DNA of 64,000 nucleotides, taken from contig NW_024881327.1 of the NCBI RefSeq assembly GCF_018691265.1, positions 21,445,936 to 21,509,935 on the forward strand, in the 5' to 3' direction. Positions within the stretch are counted from its first letter, which is position 1; each line of letters begins with the position of its first letter. This document shows, in pieces, positions 61,583-64,000 of this stretch. Source of the DNA: Tyto alba (Eukaryota; Chordata; Aves; Strigiformes; Tytonidae). The notes beneath the pieces were generated by a model. The model ran no database searches, was not told where the DNA came from, and worked only from the letters and a program-made list of their open reading frames with translations. A program made the position numbers and the translations under genes.

Positions 61583-61587
61583 CACAG
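61583..61587. repeat. Target-site duplication CACAG, right copy
   Basis: Exact match to 60537-60541, directly after the LTR terminus GGACA. Confidence 0.85.
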
Positions 61588-64000
61588 GAAAATGTTTAAT
61601 GAATTTTCCCATAATAATACTATTATCTTAAGTTTTATAACATTAAGAAGATTAGTTAAGCATTTTGTATTCCTATGAGATGCTGTTATTGCCACATACT
61701 TCTACCCTTATTAAATATCAGTAGTGATGTTTCACTTGTAGTGAAATTAAGCTCTCCTGAATTAAATTGCACATCAGTTTTCTAGGAGTTCTGCATGTGA
61801 AAAGGAAATTCGATGAGACTACAATAAATTTAAGGTGATTGAGTAGTAAAAAGTAGAAGAATATGGGAAAATATAGTGGAGATTAGGGAGCTCTATAAGA
61901 AGGAGAAAAACTTATACATTTACAAGGACACATAATTTATTTTATCAATGCCTCTTTTACAAATGTTTCATTATTTTTTTTTTCTTCTCCAGTGGTAAAT
62001 GCTATCTCCAAAGTGCCACAAAATATGGTAACTCTAGAGATTAAGGTATGCAGCGGAAAAAGAGGCAAATTCATATGAATGCCAAGGCAGCACGAACACA
62101 GAACCGCAAGCCTTCTAATTCTTCAGGAAATAATGAGAAGTTAAAAAAAAGTGGTTTACTCATATATTCTCATATAAAACATTCACTCAAATATCCATTT
62201 ATGTTTAACTGGCCAATACTTTATAACAATACAGCATAATATTTTACAATGACTATTTTAGACTTTCTCCAGAAAGCACAGAATTAAGACTGCAATGACA
62301 CTTGTTGAGGTGCAGTATAGAGGAACAATCCTTAGATAATATGAAATTATAATTTAACACCAGACTCTGAGTTCATCCCTTACGCTAGAATTATGACTTA
62401 TTTCACAAAGCTGAGTTAGAGGAAGTACCATATTCTCATGCTGAGGAATCAAAGAAAAACCTCTGGTTCTCAGAACAACTGGACATGAAAACTGGAAAAT
62501 CTTCCTCCCCACTACTTTCTTCCTCTCTGGGAGCAAAAGTAGGCCAAAGGAGGTATTTTTGGGTGGTGCCTTAGCTGGACATACTTAGCTTCTACTTTCA
62601 GGCTGATGGAAACCAGGCAGAAAAAAGCTGCGAGGGGGTGAACTGTAAAGGGGAAGGAACATGGATTGTGGATCCACGGTTCAGTTTCCTGCTGGCTTCA
62701 GCTACAGTCAGTGCTGCAGCACTGGCAGCTCTGCTGGTAGATCCAGAGAAATAGTTTTTCTTCCATGTCAGCTGGGAAGAACAAGCTGGAGTCAAATAAC
62801 TTTGTGATACAGATGAAGGTTCCATTGAAATAATTCAGTTGCTCTCTTTATGATTGTGTGGGACTGTTCCTTAAATCAAATTTCTTATGCTATGGCCAAC
62901 GTACAAACTGCTTAAAAATCCTGGGCATTCAAACTTCATCATTCTTCCAATTTTTCTTCTTCAAGCAGCATTAACTTTAAGACATTTTATAATACAGTTC
63001 TTAGGATATCCCTGGGAAGATGACAAAGATATTTCTGAGTTGTTTTTTTTTTTTTTCCTTGAAAGATGGGACTCACTAATGAAGAAAAGAAGTTGAACAC
63101 CTCTGCATCAGTTACAGAGCAGCTATCTACTAACTTCCAGATTTAATACTTGATTTTGCTGCTATTGAAGTACATAATAAAATGCAAGTGTTTTCCGTTT
63201 GTGCTTAGAACCTAAAAGTGAATTTTGGAGCAACAAGAACTTACTTTTGCAGAAAAAGTCTTAGTACTATCGTTATAGAAGATTCCTGATGAATTATCTG
63301 AACCAGTCTCTAGACTTTAACAGGAATTATGTACTGGTTGTAGAATTCTATGGTACAAATTAACCATAATAGAAAAGAAGTCATTATTTTAGTAAATGAC
63401 ATAATTTTTGACTTATTTTTATGGGATCATATTCTATCTCTGTAGATTGGTAGTTTCTTTTACCTTTGTAAGCTATTTAACTGAGGGCTGTCTAAAATGA
63501 CTTGTGAAACAGATAAACATAAACTTCTCCAACACATTTTTTTAGTACTACCAGAATTTCTACTGTATTTTTGTACTTTTGTAATTTTCTATTTTTATTA
63601 TTTTATTTTATTTTATATTTTGTTTTATTTATTTTATTCTTATTATTTTTCAATTTAAGCTGAGAAGTAATATATGACCTTTCTTAATCTATTTAATTGC
63701 CACTATTGTTCAGAAAGAAACATGAATATCTAATCATTTTGGTGTTTTACAAAATAACACAGGGATTTTTATTACTAAGTGCAATGTGTCACATTCTTTC
63801 CATTTAAACTGTTTTGAATCTCTGACTGCTGAATGATTTTATATTTGTAACTACAGTGTGGATAACAACCCAGTCACATGCTTAACTAGTACAAAAAGGC
63901 TGAATACACCTAACAGATAGACAATATAATTGTCCCAAAAACTAAAATACAGCAGCTTTCACACCAGAAATGTAGCTGAAACGTGATGCTAAGCTATTCC
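61588..64000. other. AT-rich non-coding DNA with one weak exon-like signal
   Basis: Mostly featureless. Near 61975-62047 a T-rich tract ending CTTCTCCAG is followed by 53 bases that have one open frame and end AAG/GTATGC; this is discussed under findings. An ATTTT-rich repeat lies at 63591-63651. No other gene is supported. Confidence 0.55.
63591..63651. repeat. ATTTT/ATTTTATT-rich simple repeat
   Basis: About 60 bases built mainly from TTTTA/TTATT units with imperfect 5-base periodicity. Confidence 0.85.

Noticed and set aside
1..64000. CRISPR array, tRNA, rRNA or bacterial-type operon
   Set aside because: No spaced direct repeats, no cloverleaf with a conserved T-arm found by eye, no dense coding. 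The content is typical of vertebrate non-coding DNA.

Overview
The window looks like bird nuclear DNA from a gene desert or a very large intron. I find no complete protein-coding gene, rRNA, tRNA or CRISPR array. The sequence is AT-rich and CpG-poor apart from one LTR. The call of Aves rests on several copies of CR1, the dominant avian LINE. Among them is a young-type copy with the usual CR1 3' end (unique text running into an ATTCTATG-like tail near 40837). A roughly 1.04 kb endogenous-retrovirus solo LTR opens and closes in the way familiar from passerine and other neoavian genomes. 'Passerine' is an inference, not shown.

Layout. Positions 1-7434 are unique-looking AT-rich DNA with one degraded ancient repeat (about 3330-3520) and a poly-A/poly-T cluster (4135-4239). 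Positions 7435-11108 are dominated by a 3.6 kb TTCC/CCTG polypyrimidine satellite-like array, the most striking object here. Its very long apparent reading frames are artefacts of a period-4 pyrimidine repeat. Positions 11109-22333 are plain AT-rich DNA with homopolymers and a small CTTT/TTCC tract (15683-15742). Positions 22334-24760 are a long, badly decayed, antisense CR1 of an old amniote type. Positions 24761-40197 are featureless apart from simple repeats. Positions 40198-51430 hold four CR1 copies in both orientations. Positions 51431-60536 are AT-rich with simple repeats and a second old repeat (about 58594-58790). Positions 60537-61587 are a clean solo LTR on the minus strand with a perfect 5-bp target-site duplication. 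The rest to 64000 is AT-rich, with one weak exon-like signal near 61990-62240.

How it fits together: the window is a stratigraphy of transposon insertion (old CR1, younger CR1s, then a solo LTR) on neutral DNA, into which a tetranucleotide array has expanded. Long T-runs greatly outnumber A-runs on the given strand, which hints, without proving, that the window is intronic to a plus-strand transcription unit. I see no operon, defence island or other multi-gene system.
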